This document shows, piece by piece, positions 52,986 through 63,546 of a DNA stretch of 64,000 bases (position 1 is its first letter; every line of letters begins with the position of its first letter). Where the stretch lies: contig NZHE01000014.1 in the NCBI GenBank assembly GCA_002691145.1, positions 32,434 through 96,433 of the forward strand. Direction: 5' to 3'. Position numbers and translations under genes: made by a program. The notes under the pieces are model-generated. The model was not told the origin of the DNA. It saw only the letters and a list, made by a program, of their open reading frames with translations, and did not search any database. Source of the stretch: Rickettsiales bacterium (GTDB lineage Bacteria > Pseudomonadota > Alphaproteobacteria > Methylaequorales > Methylaequoraceae).

Positions 52986-54206
52986 CTACAATTTTTCAAG
53001 TTTGAAATTTAGTCTTTCTGCAACTGAAAATATGTCTTTATCGCCTCTACCGCACATATTCATAATTATAATATCCTTTTTTTTAAAAATATTCTTATTT
53101 TTCATCAAATATCCTAAAGCATGCGCTGGTTCTAAAGCCGGGATAATACCCTCAAGTCTTGAACACACTTTGAATGCATCTAAAGCTTCTTCATCAGTCG
53201 CACTTACATAGTTAACCCTATTGATTTCCTTTAACCACGAATGTTCTGGACCAATTCCTGGGTAATCTAAACCAGCAGAAATTGAATGTGCATCAAGTAT
53301 CTGGCCAATATTATCTTGAAGTAAATACGTATAATTTCCATGAAGAAAACCAGGTTTGCCATCACTTATTGAGGCTGCATGTTTTTTTGTTTTGATTCCT
53401 TTTCCTCCCGCTTCAACCCCTATCATTTTTACTTTTTCATATTTTAGAAAAGGAAAAAATAAGCCCAACGCATTTGAACCTCCACCTATGCATGCAACTA
53501 AATAGTCTGGTAATCTTTTTTCGGCTTTTAGTATTTGTTTCTTTGTTTCTATACCAATAATAGATTGAAAGTCTCTAACCATCATAGGGTATGGATGTGG
53601 ACCTGCAGCGGTTCCTATTATATAAAAAGTATCATCTACATTTGAAACCCAGTCTCTGAGAGCTTCATTCATGGCATCTTTTAATGTTGCTGTCCCAGAC
53701 TTTACAGAAATTATACTTGCACCCAATAATTTCATTTTAAATACATTAGGGGCCTGTCTTTGAATATCTTCTTCGCCCATATAAACAACGCACTTAAGAT
53801 TAAATAACGCACAAACAGTAGCAGTTGCCAAACCGTGTTGGCCTGCACCAGTTTCAGCAACAATCCTTTTTTTGCCCATTCTTAGTGCGAGTAATATTTG
53901 ACCTACACAATTATTTATCTTGTGAGCCCCCGTATGGTTTAATTCATCCCTTTTAAAATAAATTTTAGTTCCAGAGAACTTTTGTGATATTCTTTCAGCA
54001 TAATACAGAGGACTTGGTCTTCCAACAAAATGTTTTAGATAATAATCTAAATCTTTTTTAAAATTCTTGTCTTTCTTTGCTCTTAAATATTCTTTGTTTA
54101 CTTCAATAATTAACGGCATTAAGGTTTCAGCTACAAATCTTCCCCCAAATTTACCAAAATGACCTGATTCGTCTGGGTATTTATCGTAATAAATTTTTTT
54201 TTTCAT
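52986..54206 (-). CDS. trpB: Tryptophan synthase beta chain
   Basis: [40 protein letters not shown]. Confidence 0.97.
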   Translation of the reverse strand: MKKKIYYDKYPDESGHFGKFGGRFVAETLMPLIIEVNKEYLRAKKDKNFKKDLDYYLKHFVGRPSPLYYAERISQKFSGTKIYFKRDELNHTGAHKINNCVGQILLALRMGKKRIVAETGAGQHGLATATVCALFNLKCVVYMGEEDIQRQAPNVFKMKLLGASIISVKSGTATLKDAMNEALRDWVSNVDDTFYIIGTAAGPHPYPMMVRDFQSIIGIETKKQILKAEKRLPDYLVACIGGGSNALGLFFPFLKYEKVKMIGVEAGGKGIKTKKHAASISDGKPGFLHGNYTYLLQDNIGQILDAHSISAGLDYPGIGPEHSWLKEINRVNYVSATDEEALDAFKVCSRLEGIIPALEPAHALGYLMKNKNIFKKKDIIIMNMCGRGDKDIFSVAERLNFKLEKL

Positions 54207-54215
54207 TTTACATTT

Positions 54216-54842
54216 CTACTTTTTAACAATATTCAAAAATTCTTTGATTTTCTTTTCACATTTTACTCCTTTTTTTACTTCTAGACTAGATGAAAGATCA
54301 ATAATAGGCGCCTGGGTGATTTTAACAGCTCTGTGAACATTATTTTTGTTAATCCCACCTGCTAGCATCCATTTTTTTTTGGAACTATAATTTTTAAGAA
54401 TATTCCAGTTAAATGCTTTCCCATTTCCACCTGGAAGCTCTTCCGAAGGCACTGCATCAAATAAAATCATATCACAGACTGTTTCAAATTTTAAAACATT
54501 TTCGAGATCCTCTTCAGTTGAAATTTTTATAGACTTAATTATGGGTTTTTTAGTTTTTTTTTTAATTTCATCAATTTCCTCTGTTCCTTCTTCTCCATGG
54601 AGTTGGATATAGTCTAAATTAACATACTCTGAAATAAATTCTATGACATTGATTTCAGTATTAACGAATAATCCTACTTTTTTTTGAGTTTTTGGACTTA
54701 AGTTCGCCAAATATTTAGCATTCTCTGCGTTTATGAACCTAGGAGATTTTGGAAAAAATACAAAACCAATAAAATCTGCTTTGTTTGATGCTTTCATTGA
54801 TATCACAGAATTAATACCGCAAATTTTTACCTCAATATTCAT
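54216..54842 (-). CDS. trpF: Phosphoribosylanthranilate isomerase
   Basis: VKICGINS, FFPKSPRFI, LDYIQLHGEE, LAGGINKNNV. Confidence 0.94.
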   Translation of the reverse strand: MNIEVKICGINSVISMKASNKADFIGFVFFPKSPRFINAENAKYLANLSPKTQKKVGLFVNTEINVIEFISEYVNLDYIQLHGEEGTEEIDEIKKKTKKPIIKSIKISTEEDLENVLKFETVCDMILFDAVPSEELPGGNGKAFNWNILKNYSSKKKWMLAGGINKNNVHRAVKITQAPIIDLSSSLEVKKGVKCEKKIKEFLNIVKK

Positions 54843-54846
54843 ATTT

Positions 54847-55551
54847 CTAACTTTCTATAACTAAATTTTTAATAATATCCTCCTTAATAATTTTTATAGC
54901 ACCTATCGGATCAATAGATTCTGTAATAGGTCTACCAATTATTAAAATATCAGAACCATTTTTTAATGCTTTGCCTGGGGACAAGAAACGCTTTTGATCA
55001 TTAATTTTGTGGTCTGAAATTCTTATACCGGGAGTAATTATTTCTACATTATTTGGAAGAATTTTTTTAACTTCGATTATCTCTAATGGTGAGCAAACAA
55101 TTGCATCTACTGATGAATTCTTTGCAACCGTTACTAAATGTTTTACAAATTCTATTGGTTTAAGTCTTATACCAAAGCTCCTAAGGTTATCAGAGTTTAA
55201 ACTTGTAAGCATAGTAATGCCCACGATCTTGATTTCATCTTTTATCTCTTTCAATTTTTTTAACATTTCAGTACCACCTGTTAGATGAACTGAAAAATAA
55301 TCAGGCTTTACAATGGATGAAGCATTAAAAGCTTTCAAAACAGTATTTGGAATGTCATGAAGTTTTAGATCAAGAAAAATCGGCAAACCAAAGTCTTTAA
55401 TTCTTTTTACACCTTGAAGACCGTTAGCTACAAAGAATTCTAATCCTAATTTTATTCCACCAATTTCATTTTTCACTATATTTATTTTTGAAATTGCATC
55501 TTTTATTTCAGAGTAATCAATTGCGCAAAAAATATGTTTTTTGATATTCAT
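54847..55551 (-). CDS. pyrF: Orotidine 5'-phosphate decarboxylase
   Basis: FLDLKLHDIPNTV, TPGIRI, IIGRPIT. Confidence 0.94.
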   Translation of the reverse strand: MNIKKHIFCAIDYSEIKDAISKINIVKNEIGGIKLGLEFFVANGLQGVKRIKDFGLPIFLDLKLHDIPNTVLKAFNASSIVKPDYFSVHLTGGTEMLKKLKEIKDEIKIVGITMLTSLNSDNLRSFGIRLKPIEFVKHLVTVAKNSSVDAIVCSPLEIIEVKKILPNNVEIITPGIRISDHKINDQKRFLSPGKALKNGSDILIIGRPITESIDPIGAIKIIKEDIIKNLVIES

Positions 55552-55558
55552 AGAACTT

Positions 55559-55768
55559 TTATTTAAAGATTCTTTTTATATTTGCAAAAATAAAACCTAA
55601 AATTAACCCTAAAAAAAAAATTATTATAATTAATAAATATAGTGATATATCAAATTTAATTGGAAAAGGAAAAAGATTTATTGTTACAGAATCTTTATTA
55701 GATAAAGAAAAAGGAATTATGACTAATAATAAAAAACAAAAAAAAAAAAATTTATATAACATTCTCAT
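55559..55768 (-). CDS. LapA-domain (DUF1049-like) membrane protein
   Basis: Two hydrophobic segments; gene position between pyrF and ihfB. Confidence 0.65.
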   Translation of the reverse strand: MRMLYKFFFFCFLLLVIIPFSLSNKDSVTINLFPFPIKFDISLYLLIIIIFFLGLILGFIFANIKRIFK

Positions 55769-56053
55769 TTATTTTTTTTCATTTAAAATTTTTTGCATAT
55801 CCTTACTTGATTTAAAATGTATAGTTCTTTTAGCTGGCACTTGTATTTTTTCTCCTGTTTTTGGGTTTCTAGCATCTCTCTCTTCTCTTTTTTTTACAGA
55901 AAAACAACCAAAACCTCTTATTTCTATTCTTTCGCCTGTAGATAAAGATTCTGAAAAAGTAGATATTATTTTTTCAAAAATTTTTTCCACCTCAACGTTT
56001 GGCAAATGTCCGTATTGTTTGGCTAAAGACTCGATAATTTCTGATTTATTCAT
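55769..56053 (-). CDS. ihfB: Integration host factor beta-type HU/IHF protein
   Basis: MNKSEIIESLAKQ...RIEIRGFGCFSVKKREERDARNPKTGEKI; start reassigned to 56053. Confidence 0.92.
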   Translation of the reverse strand: MNKSEIIESLAKQYGHLPNVEVEKIFEKIISTFSESLSTGERIEIRGFGCFSVKKREERDARNPKTGEKIQVPAKRTIHFKSSKDMQKILNEKK

Positions 56054-56942
56054 AATATGGTGTCCATATAGCAAAAATACCACTTGTGTAAGTATAATTT
56101 CCAGAGAAAAATTTTTTTATTGAAAAATGATTTAAAAAATTTTTAAATTTTTCGTTTGAATTGAAATCGATTATGTTAATTTCACCAGTTATTTTAGCTT
56201 CATCTTTCAACCAGTTCACAGCATCTTGCTCACTTCCAAGTTCATCAATTAGGTTGACTTTTTTGGCTTGAGTGCCAGTAAATATTCTTCCATCTGAAAT
56301 TATTTTTAAATGTTCTTCATTTTTTAAATTTCTTTTTTTAACAACTAAATTTAAAAATTGGGAATGCATCTCTTTTATTATATTTTGAATTGATTCATTA
56401 CTATCTAATTGAGAATCTTCAAAGGGATTAGGAGTAGCTTTCATTTTTCCGCTTTTAAAAATTACCGGTTTTACACCTAATTTTTCTAATAGATTTGTTA
56501 TATTAGCTGATTGTAATATAACACCGATTGAGCCAGTTATAGTTCCAGGATAGGAATAAATTTTATTTGCTGCCAGTGCTACTAGATATCCACCTGACGC
56601 TGCTACCTCTTTCATGGAGACCACCACCGGTATTTTTTCTGCTATCGTGCTTATTTTTTGAAATAATTCTTGACTGCTCACAACTGTCCCACCAGGGCTA
56701 TTTATACTGATAAGAAGACCTTTTATGTTCGAATTCTCTTTGATGGTTTCAAGAGCTATTAGATAATCTTCGTTATTTAAAATTACTTCATCTATACTTA
56801 TTTTTGCAAAAGAAGATTTCTCAATATTGGAAATGAAATTTGCTAGAAGTAAAAATACAAGTAAAGAAATGAATAAAATTGTACCTTTAAAAATACGTCT
56901 TCTTTTTTTTTTGAAATAATCATTCAAAAAATTGTCCTGCAT
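56046..56942 (-). CDS. sppA: Signal peptide peptidase SppA
   Basis: GLLISINSPGGTVVSSQEL, MKEVAASGGYLVALAANKI. Confidence 0.93.
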   Translation of the reverse strand: MQDNFLNDYFKKKRRRIFKGTILFISLLVFLLLANFISNIEKSSFAKISIDEVILNNEDYLIALETIKENSNIKGLLISINSPGGTVVSSQELFQKISTIAEKIPVVVSMKEVAASGGYLVALAANKIYSYPGTITGSIGVILQSANITNLLEKLGVKPVIFKSGKMKATPNPFEDSQLDSNESIQNIIKEMHSQFLNLVVKKRNLKNEEHLKIISDGRIFTGTQAKKVNLIDELGSEQDAVNWLKDEAKITGEINIIDFNSNEKFKNFLNHFSIKKFFSGNYTYTSGIFAIWTPYYE

Positions 56943-56944
56943 TT

Positions 56945-58657
56945 TTATTTTTTCTCTTTAGTTGTATTTTCAGATGCGCCTTTAGAGGATTTCCCCTCTT
57001 CAAGAGCTGCTCCCAAAATATCTCCTAGGCTTGCTCCCGAGGAGGAGGAGCCATATTGTTTTAAAGCATCTTTTTCTTCTTGTATTTCCAATTCTTTGAC
57101 TGAAAGTTCATACATTTTTTTCTTTTTATTTAAGGAAACAACTTTAGCATCAATTTTTTCTTCAATAGCAAACCGCGAAGTTTTCTGCTCCGATTTTAAC
57201 TTTGCTAAGCCGATTCTTTTTATAAATCCATCTTTGTTATCGTCAAATAAGACTTTAATTTCATCCTCATTAATTTCTTTTATAATTGATGTAACTACTT
57301 TACCTACGAGTTCGTCATTTCTATTTTTGGAAGCAACTAATTGTTTGATTCCAAGAGCAATTCTCTCTTTCTCAACATCTATTTCAAGTATTTTAATTTT
57401 TAACTTTTGATCAATTTTATAATTTTTTATAGCTACTTCTCCACTTAATTCCCAGTCAATATCTGATAAATGCACCATTCCGTTTAACTCGTATGGTAGC
57501 TCTACAAAAATCCCAAACTCAGTTATATTTTTGACTGTTCCTTCAATTATGTCTCCAGTTTTATTTTCATTGTTAAATTTTTCCCATGGGTTTTCAGAGC
57601 ATTGTTTCAGACCAAGACTAATTCTTCTTTTATCCATATCTACCTCTAAAACCTTCACCTCAAGCTCATCTCCAATTTTCATAAAAGTACTTGGGTGTGC
57701 ATTCTTATTAGTCCAACTCATTTCAGATACATGGATTAGACCCTCCACCCCTTTCTTTAGTTCAACGAATGATCCATAATCTGCTATATTTGATATTTTT
57801 GCCTTTATTTTTTTACCGGTCGAATACTCTTTTTGAATATTTTCCCACGGATCTTTTGTTAATTGTTTCATTCCAAGACTGATTCTTTTATTTTCTTGGT
57901 CATATTTTATAACAACTACATTGATCTCATCACCAACTTTTAGCATTTCTGTTGGATGATTGATTCTTTCCCATGAAAGATCTGTTACATGAAGTAGCCC
58001 GTCTAATCCACCAAGGTCAACAAACACTCCATAATCAGTAATATTTTTTACTATGCCACTTAATTTAGCCCCCTCACTGATATCAGATAGTAGTTTTGAC
58101 CGATCAGCTTCTCTAGATTCTTCAAGTATCGCTCTTCTCGAAACGACTATATTTCCTCTGAATTTATCCATTTTTAATATAATCATTGGTTGAGGTTTAT
58201 TTATTAATGGTGAAATGTCAGTAATTGGTCTCAAATCAACTTGACTTCCTGGAAGAAATGCAACAGCCCCATTAATATCTACTGTAAAACCACCTTTGAC
58301 TCTCCCAGTAATAACTCCTGTGATTTGCTCTTTTTTTTCAAGACATTTTTCTAGGTTTATCCAGGATTCCTCTTTTCTAGCTTTTTCTCTGCTAAGCATG
58401 GCCTCTCCATCCTTATTTTCTAGCTTTTCTAAAAGCACATCATATTCATCACCTGGTTTTATATTTCTTTCTTCACCCGGGGAAAAAAATTCTCTTAAAG
58501 GAATTCTACCCTCTGATTTAAGACCAACATCAACTACAACATTATCATTTTTTATGAATAAGACTTTACCTCTTACAATTTGTCCTTCTTTCTTTGTAAA
58601 ACTCAATAAGCTTTCATCAAGGAGTTTACTAAAATTTTCTTTGTTTTCTTGCGCCAT
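56945..58657 (-). CDS. rpsA: 30S ribosomal protein S1
   Basis: Multiple S1 repeats (GVFVDLGGLDGLLHVTDLSW, GSFVELKKGVEGLIHVSEMSW, GIFVELPYELNGMVHLSDIDW). Confidence 0.96.
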   Translation of the reverse strand: MAQENKENFSKLLDESLLSFTKKEGQIVRGKVLFIKNDNVVVDVGLKSEGRIPLREFFSPGEERNIKPGDEYDVLLEKLENKDGEAMLSREKARKEESWINLEKCLEKKEQITGVITGRVKGGFTVDINGAVAFLPGSQVDLRPITDISPLINKPQPMIILKMDKFRGNIVVSRRAILEESREADRSKLLSDISEGAKLSGIVKNITDYGVFVDLGGLDGLLHVTDLSWERINHPTEMLKVGDEINVVVIKYDQENKRISLGMKQLTKDPWENIQKEYSTGKKIKAKISNIADYGSFVELKKGVEGLIHVSEMSWTNKNAHPSTFMKIGDELEVKVLEVDMDKRRISLGLKQCSENPWEKFNNENKTGDIIEGTVKNITEFGIFVELPYELNGMVHLSDIDWELSGEVAIKNYKIDQKLKIKILEIDVEKERIALGIKQLVASKNRNDELVGKVVTSIIKEINEDEIKVLFDDNKDGFIKRIGLAKLKSEQKTSRFAIEEKIDAKVVSLNKKKKMYELSVKELEIQEEKDALKQYGSSSSGASLGDILGAALEEGKSSKGASENTTKEKK

Positions 58658-58715
58658 ACTTAATTTTTTAAATTGAACCCATACATTTACAAAATTTTAT
58701 CTACAAGTGCAATGT

Positions 58716-59372
58716 TTAATTGGTTTTTATTTTCAAAATATTTTTAATTTTTGACAATGCCAATTTTAAGACCTGATCGGGAGATAGTTTTGTAGTATCA
58801 ATTAAAATTGAATCTTTAGTTATTTGAAGGGGTGCGATTTTTCTATTTTTGTCTCTTTTATCTCTCTCTTTAAGCTCAATTAAAATTTCATTATAATCAT
58901 GTTTTTTTTTTAAATCTAGGAATCTTCTCTGAGCTCTTGTTCTAACATTCGCATCTATAAAAAATTTTACTTCAGCTCTAGGAATAATCACTGATCCAAT
59001 GTCTCTTCCATCAATGACTGAACCAATCCCATTGGGTGGAAAATTTGCAAAATTTCTTTGAAAACTTTTAAGAAAATTTCTAGTAGAACTTAATTGTGCA
59101 ATCTCAGAGGCTTTTTTACTTACTTTTTCAGTTCTTAGTTTTTCAATATTGATATGCTGAATGTGTTTAAAATTTATTTTTTTTGTTAAGGTATTTCTTT
59201 TATTATTTTTCCCGCTAATGTCTTCCAAATTTAAATAAGCTAAATATCTATATAAAACTCCTGAATCCAGATGATCGAAATTAATTTTTTGAGAAATATT
59301 TTTTGCTAAAGTTCCTTTGCCTGAGGATGCAGTGCCATCAATTGAAATTACTGGTTTAAGATTTTTAAACAT
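58716..59372 (-). CDS. cmk: Cytidylate kinase
   Basis: ISIDGTASSGKGTLAKNI, LDSGVLYRYLAYL, VIDGRDIGSVI. Confidence 0.95.
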   Translation of the reverse strand: MFKNLKPVISIDGTASSGKGTLAKNISQKINFDHLDSGVLYRYLAYLNLEDISGKNNKRNTLTKKINFKHIQHINIEKLRTEKVSKKASEIAQLSSTRNFLKSFQRNFANFPPNGIGSVIDGRDIGSVIIPRAEVKFFIDANVRTRAQRRFLDLKKKHDYNEILIELKERDKRDKNRKIAPLQITKDSILIDTTKLSPDQVLKLALSKIKNILKIKTN

Positions 59373-60684
59373 AATTTATTTGCGCTCCAATAGTAAAAAG
59401 TAAATCATAAAAATTTGGGAAAGAAGTTTTGATCATGTTTGCCTTATCAATTTCAACAGGGTTTTCTGCATTTAGGCCAAATATGAGCATGGCCATAGCA
59501 ATTCTATGATCATTATATGTATTAATTTTACAACCACCTTTTTGAATTCTTTTTCCAAAAATTTTAATTTGATCGTCGCTTTCCTCTACCTCTACACCAC
59601 ATTTTTTTAAAGCTTCGGACATTGCTGAAAGTCTATCACTCTCTTTAAATTTTAACTCTTGTAAATTTTTAAAAATTGACACCCCTTCAGCGAACGATGC
59701 TGCAACAAAAAGTATTGGATATTCGTCAATTAATCTTGATGTTAATCTATGTCCAACTTTGCAACTTTTTAATTTTGAGGATTTAATTTCTATATCTGCT
59801 ATTTTCTCTCCATTTTCCTTTCTAGTTTTAGTTATAGAGATATTTCCATTCATTTTTTTTAAAACTTCTAGAATTCCCGTTCTAAAAAAATTTATACCCA
59901 CTGAATTAATTTTAATTTCGCTTCCTTCACAAAGTAAAGCAGCTACAATGATGAAAGCCGCAGAGCTTATATCTCCTGGTATGAATATATTTTTTGCCTT
60001 CATAGTATTGGGTCCTGTAATTGAAATTTTTTTGTAATTTTTTTCATTTTCAATTTTAATGTTAGCACCTAAAAATTTTAGTAAAATTTCGCTATGATTT
60101 CTGGATGTTCTGTGTTCTTGAATAGTTGTTGTTCCTTTAATATCAAGTGAAGCCAAGATAATTGCAGATTTTACTTGTGCTGAACCAAGTTTCTCTTTTA
60201 AAGTACTTTTGTGCAAAAAATTACTTTTGTCTATTTTTAGAGGAAGAAAACCATCATTATGCTTAATGTTTGCTCCTAATTTTTCAAGTGGTTTTATGAT
60301 TCTATACATTGGTCTTTTAGACAAAGATTTGTCACCAATTAGGGTAGCTGATATATTCTTTGAAGCTAATAATCCTGAAAAAAGTCTTACGCCTGTTCCA
60401 GAATTACCAAAATTTAAGGCACTTTTAGGCTCTTCAAAAGAACCACCGTTTCCAAATACCGTATAGTGTCTTTTTCTTTTGACAATTTTCACCCCAAGTT
60501 TCTTTAGAGATTTTAATGTGTTCAGTACATCATCTGCTTCTAAGAGTCCGAAAATTTCTGAGCAACCGTAACACAATGAGGAAAAAATTAATGCTCTATG
60601 AGAAATGGATTTATCTCCAGGAATATCTATAATTCCAGAAAGGGATTTACTTTTCGAGGATTTAAGAGTAATAATTTTTTTCAT
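59365..60684 (-). CDS. aroA: 3-phosphoshikimate 1-carboxyvinyltransferase
   Basis: IPGDKSISHRALIFSSL, NFGNSGTGVRL, KESDRLSAM, DHRIAMA. Confidence 0.96.
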   Translation of the reverse strand: MKKIITLKSSKSKSLSGIIDIPGDKSISHRALIFSSLCYGCSEIFGLLEADDVLNTLKSLKKLGVKIVKRKRHYTVFGNGGSFEEPKSALNFGNSGTGVRLFSGLLASKNISATLIGDKSLSKRPMYRIIKPLEKLGANIKHNDGFLPLKIDKSNFLHKSTLKEKLGSAQVKSAIILASLDIKGTTTIQEHRTSRNHSEILLKFLGANIKIENEKNYKKISITGPNTMKAKNIFIPGDISSAAFIIVAALLCEGSEIKINSVGINFFRTGILEVLKKMNGNISITKTRKENGEKIADIEIKSSKLKSCKVGHRLTSRLIDEYPILFVAASFAEGVSIFKNLQELKFKESDRLSAMSEALKKCGVEVEESDDQIKIFGKRIQKGGCKINTYNDHRIAMAMLIFGLNAENPVEIDKANMIKTSFPNFYDLLFTIGAQINYV

Positions 60685-60729
60685 AAGTATAACTTATATT
60701 GATTTTTGAATTTAATCTATGGTGATAAG

Positions 60730-61074
60730 ATGAATATAACCGATTTTGATAAAGGCACAAAAAGAAAATGTGGTAGCTGTTCCACACTTTTTTACGATTT
60801 TAATAAACTACCTCTAATTTGTCCGAATTGTGGTGCAGATGTAAACTTGTTGACTAATATATCAAAAAGAGGAAGGCCACCCAAAATTAATAAAAACGAT
60901 ACAGCTGCTTCAAAGACAAAAGATGAAATTAATATTGATGACATAGAAAGTAGTGAAGACGAAATTATTCATGATGACGAAAATTTGGATCAGGAAAGTC
61001 TAGTTGATGATGATTTAGACGAAAAAGAAAACGTTGAATCAATTCTAGAAATCAAAAGAGAAGAAGATAATTAA
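60730..61074 (+). CDS. TIGR02300 (FYDLN-acid) family protein
   Basis: GTKRKCGSCSTLFYDFNKLPLICPNCG zinc ribbon plus acidic tail; start at 60730 preferred over 60706. Confidence 0.85.
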   Translation: MNITDFDKGTKRKCGSCSTLFYDFNKLPLICPNCGADVNLLTNISKRGRPPKINKNDTAASKTKDEINIDDIESSEDEIIHDDENLDQESLVDDDLDEKENVESILEIKREEDN

Positions 61075-61117
61075 TAAATGTAAATCAAAAAATATTTTTA
61101 TTAGCTGGGTTAATATA

Positions 61118-61534
61118 TTAATTAGCTCTATTGCCTCGTAAGGCAAAGAATAAGCCACCAACACATAGTAATACATGTAGATTGTCATATAAAATGACAT
61201 CTAATAAGCTTTCAGGTTTTGATAAAATAATAACACCGCATATGATGTTTACTATTATAAATCCGGAGAAACGTGTTAAAATATCATTAAACCAATGTTT
61301 TACTAAACCTCCCAATAATAAACCAAAACCAGCAATAATTTCACTCCAAGCAACTAAAAACCATATAAAAAAGGGTAAACCAAATGATTCGGCTTCAGAA
61401 ATATTGAGAGGTAGTTTGTAAAAACCTTGTTGTATGAAAACTATTGAAATTGGAATTCTTAAAAACCAATGAGCAATTTGAAACTCAGGCATGCAGTTGC
61501 TAATTTTTTTTAAATAATTTATAAAGTTAAACAT
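61118..61534 (-). CDS. DoxX family membrane protein
   Basis: LRIPISIVFIQQGFYKL, AGFGLLLGG. Confidence 0.8.
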   Translation of the reverse strand: MFNFINYLKKISNCMPEFQIAHWFLRIPISIVFIQQGFYKLPLNISEAESFGLPFFIWFLVAWSEIIAGFGLLLGGLVKHWFNDILTRFSGFIIVNIICGVIILSKPESLLDVILYDNLHVLLCVGGLFFALRGNRAN

Positions 61535-61672
61535 AATGAGTATGTTTTTAATGTATTAAAAATTTATTATTTATCAAATTTATTATAAAAATTTTGTAAA
61601 TTCATTTAATGAATAATTATCTACAATTTTGGATATGAACTGCGCTAATGAATTTATAACGTTGAATTTTAT

Positions 61673-61748
61673 GGGGCTGTAGCTCAGTTGGGAGAGCGTC
61701 TGGATGGCATTCAGAAGGTCGTCGGTTCGATCCCGTCCAGCTCCACCA
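61673..61748 (+). tRNA. tRNA-Ala (anticodon GGC), CCA encoded
   Basis: GGGGCTGTAGCTCAGTTGGGAGAGCGTCTGGATGGCATTCAGAAGGTCGTCGGTTCGATCCCGTCCAGCTCCACCA. Confidence 0.97.
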
Positions 61749-61827
61749 ATAAAAATGTTTTTTCAGTTGAATTTACATATGATTAGATTATATTTTAAAG
61801 GATGCTTAATTATAAGGTCATAATTTA

Positions 61828-61848
61828 TATCGCTTATTTTAAAGGATA
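61828..61848 (+). promoter_or_regulatory. Putative ROSE-like RNA thermometer hairpin in the hsp20 leader
   Basis: UAUCGCUU-AUUUU-AAAGGAUA: UYGCU motif faces the AAAGGA Shine-Dalgarno with a G opposite G; ATG at 61851. Confidence 0.5.
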
Positions 61849-61850
61849 AA

Positions 61851-62318
61851 ATGACACGATTATCTCTATTCAATAGCCCCTTTTTGTTAGGATTTGATGA
61901 TTTCGAAAGAACAGTCGATAGAATTTCAAAACTATCTTCCGATTCTTATCCGCCATATAATATTGAACAGATCTCAGAATGGGCACTCAGAATAACTTTA
62001 GCGGTAGCAGGTTTTGAAAAAAAAGACTTAGACATCTCTTTAGAGGGAAACCAATTAACTATAAAAGGTTGTAGAACAGAGCCTGAAAATGAGAGAATTT
62101 TTATACATAGAGGTATAGCTGCAAGACAATTTCAAAGAAATTTTGTACTAGCTGATGGTATAAAGGTAAATGGAGCAACAATGGAGAATGGTTTGCTTTC
62201 TATTGATCTACTTCAACCTAAGTCTCAAGATAAATCAACTAAAATTGAAATTGATGATCTTCCAAAAAATGAAAATAAGAATCTTATCAACCTTGATTTG
62301 AGCGCCAAAAATGAATAA
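61851..62318 (+). CDS. Small heat-shock protein Hsp20/alpha-crystallin family
   Basis: PPYNIEQISEWALRITLAVAGFEKKDLDISLEGNQLTIKG...GIAARQFQRNFVLADGIKVNGATMENGLLSIDL. Confidence 0.93.
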   Translation: MTRLSLFNSPFLLGFDDFERTVDRISKLSSDSYPPYNIEQISEWALRITLAVAGFEKKDLDISLEGNQLTIKGCRTEPENERIFIHRGIAARQFQRNFVLADGIKVNGATMENGLLSIDLLQPKSQDKSTKIEIDDLPKNENKNLINLDLSAKNE

Positions 62319-62526
62319 TTATAAATTGACCGAGGAGGAATTTCTACAGTTTGCGAATTCAGGATACGCATTCATTAAAAAAGAGCTGCATTCTGAAAAT
62401 AGCATTAGCAATAATATATTTTCTGTTTATTCTACTGATGGAACTTTACTAGCAGCATTTGAAAATAAAGATACAGCTTTAGCAGCCATTATACAGTCTG
62501 GGCTTGAACCTATCTCTCTTCACTAG
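62311..62526 (+). CDS. DUF1150 family protein
   Basis: LLAAFENKDTALAAIIQSGLEPISLH; typical position downstream of hsp20. Confidence 0.8.
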   Translation: MNNYKLTEEEFLQFANSGYAFIKKELHSENSISNNIFSVYSTDGTLLAAFENKDTALAAIIQSGLEPISLH

Positions 62527-62968
62527 ATTGAACAATGAGGTTATATATCTGTCCAACGTTTTTGGCTTTACAAGTTCTATTTATAATATTCTTTTTCTTT
62601 AAAAATTTAGATATTACGGATAAAGCCAACAAATGATCTGTTTGTTCATTTTCAGGGGCTATAACTACAAAGACTAATTCAACATTTTTGGGATCATCGT
62701 TAGAAAATCTGATTGCTCTCTTTAATTTCAATAGCAAAGCAAACACACCCTCTTGACCATCAATTTTAGTATGGGGAATAGCTACGCCATTTCCTAGTGA
62801 TGTGGTTCCAAGCTTCTCACGTTCATTTAATTTTTGAAGAATAAGATTCATATCAACCTTAATTAAATGCGATATTTTGTTTGCGATGAATTTAAATAGT
62901 GTTTTTTTACTTTCAACTTCAAGATCTAGGTATATATTATTTTGTGATATTAAATCAGTAAGTTTCAT
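62510..62968 (-). CDS. ptsN: PTS nitrogen-regulatory EIIA (EIIA-Ntr)
   Basis: EKLGTTSLGNGVAIPHTKIDG with active-site His; downstream of hpf. Confidence 0.92.
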   Translation of the reverse strand: MKLTDLISQNNIYLDLEVESKKTLFKFIANKISHLIKVDMNLILQKLNEREKLGTTSLGNGVAIPHTKIDGQEGVFALLLKLKRAIRFSNDDPKNVELVFVVIAPENEQTDHLLALSVISKFLKKKNIINRTCKAKNVGQIYNLIVQSSEER

Positions 62969-63543
62969 TTATTTTTTTTTTCTGTATCTATCCACTCAAT
63001 ATTTCCATCTGCTCTCTTTGACAAAAAGTTAAGTTTATTATTAGATGCGTTTTTAAAAAGAATAGCAGTTTGTTCATTTAATTCCATAATCATAAGAGCC
63101 TCACTTATGGAAAGAGTCTCAATCTCATATTGTGTTTCAGCTATAATTAAGGGATTATCAAGACCCTCATTTTTTTTCGTAATATCTGGATTTTTGATGA
63201 TATACTGACTGGTCTTATTTAAAATTACATTTTTCTTGGTTTTTTTTCTATGGTCAGTTAACTTCCTATGATACCTTCTCAATCTTTTTTTTATCTTTTC
63301 ATTGGCAATATTAAAGGCACCATATGCGTCATTGCTAAGACCGTGAGACTTGATAAATATATTATGCTCTACATTAATATTAATCTCGCATTTAAAATTA
63401 AATGTATCTTTTGAGAATAAAATATTTGCAGAAACAATTGATGAAAAATATTTATTAAGGGAATTAAGCAAATTTTTTTTTGAATGCAATGTGAGAGCAT
63501 TTCCAATTTTTGTTTGTTTTCCAGAAACAGATATATCAGTCAT
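62965..63543 (-). CDS. hpf: Ribosome hibernation-promoting factor, long form
   Basis: N-terminal S30AE/HPF domain; C-terminal MELNEQTAILFKNASNNKLNFLSKRADGNIEWID. Confidence 0.88.
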   Translation of the reverse strand: MTDISVSGKQTKIGNALTLHSKKNLLNSLNKYFSSIVSANILFSKDTFNFKCEININVEHNIFIKSHGLSNDAYGAFNIANEKIKKRLRRYHRKLTDHRKKTKKNVILNKTSQYIIKNPDITKKNEGLDNPLIIAETQYEIETLSISEALMIMELNEQTAILFKNASNNKLNFLSKRADGNIEWIDTEKKNK

Positions 63544-63546
63544 TAC

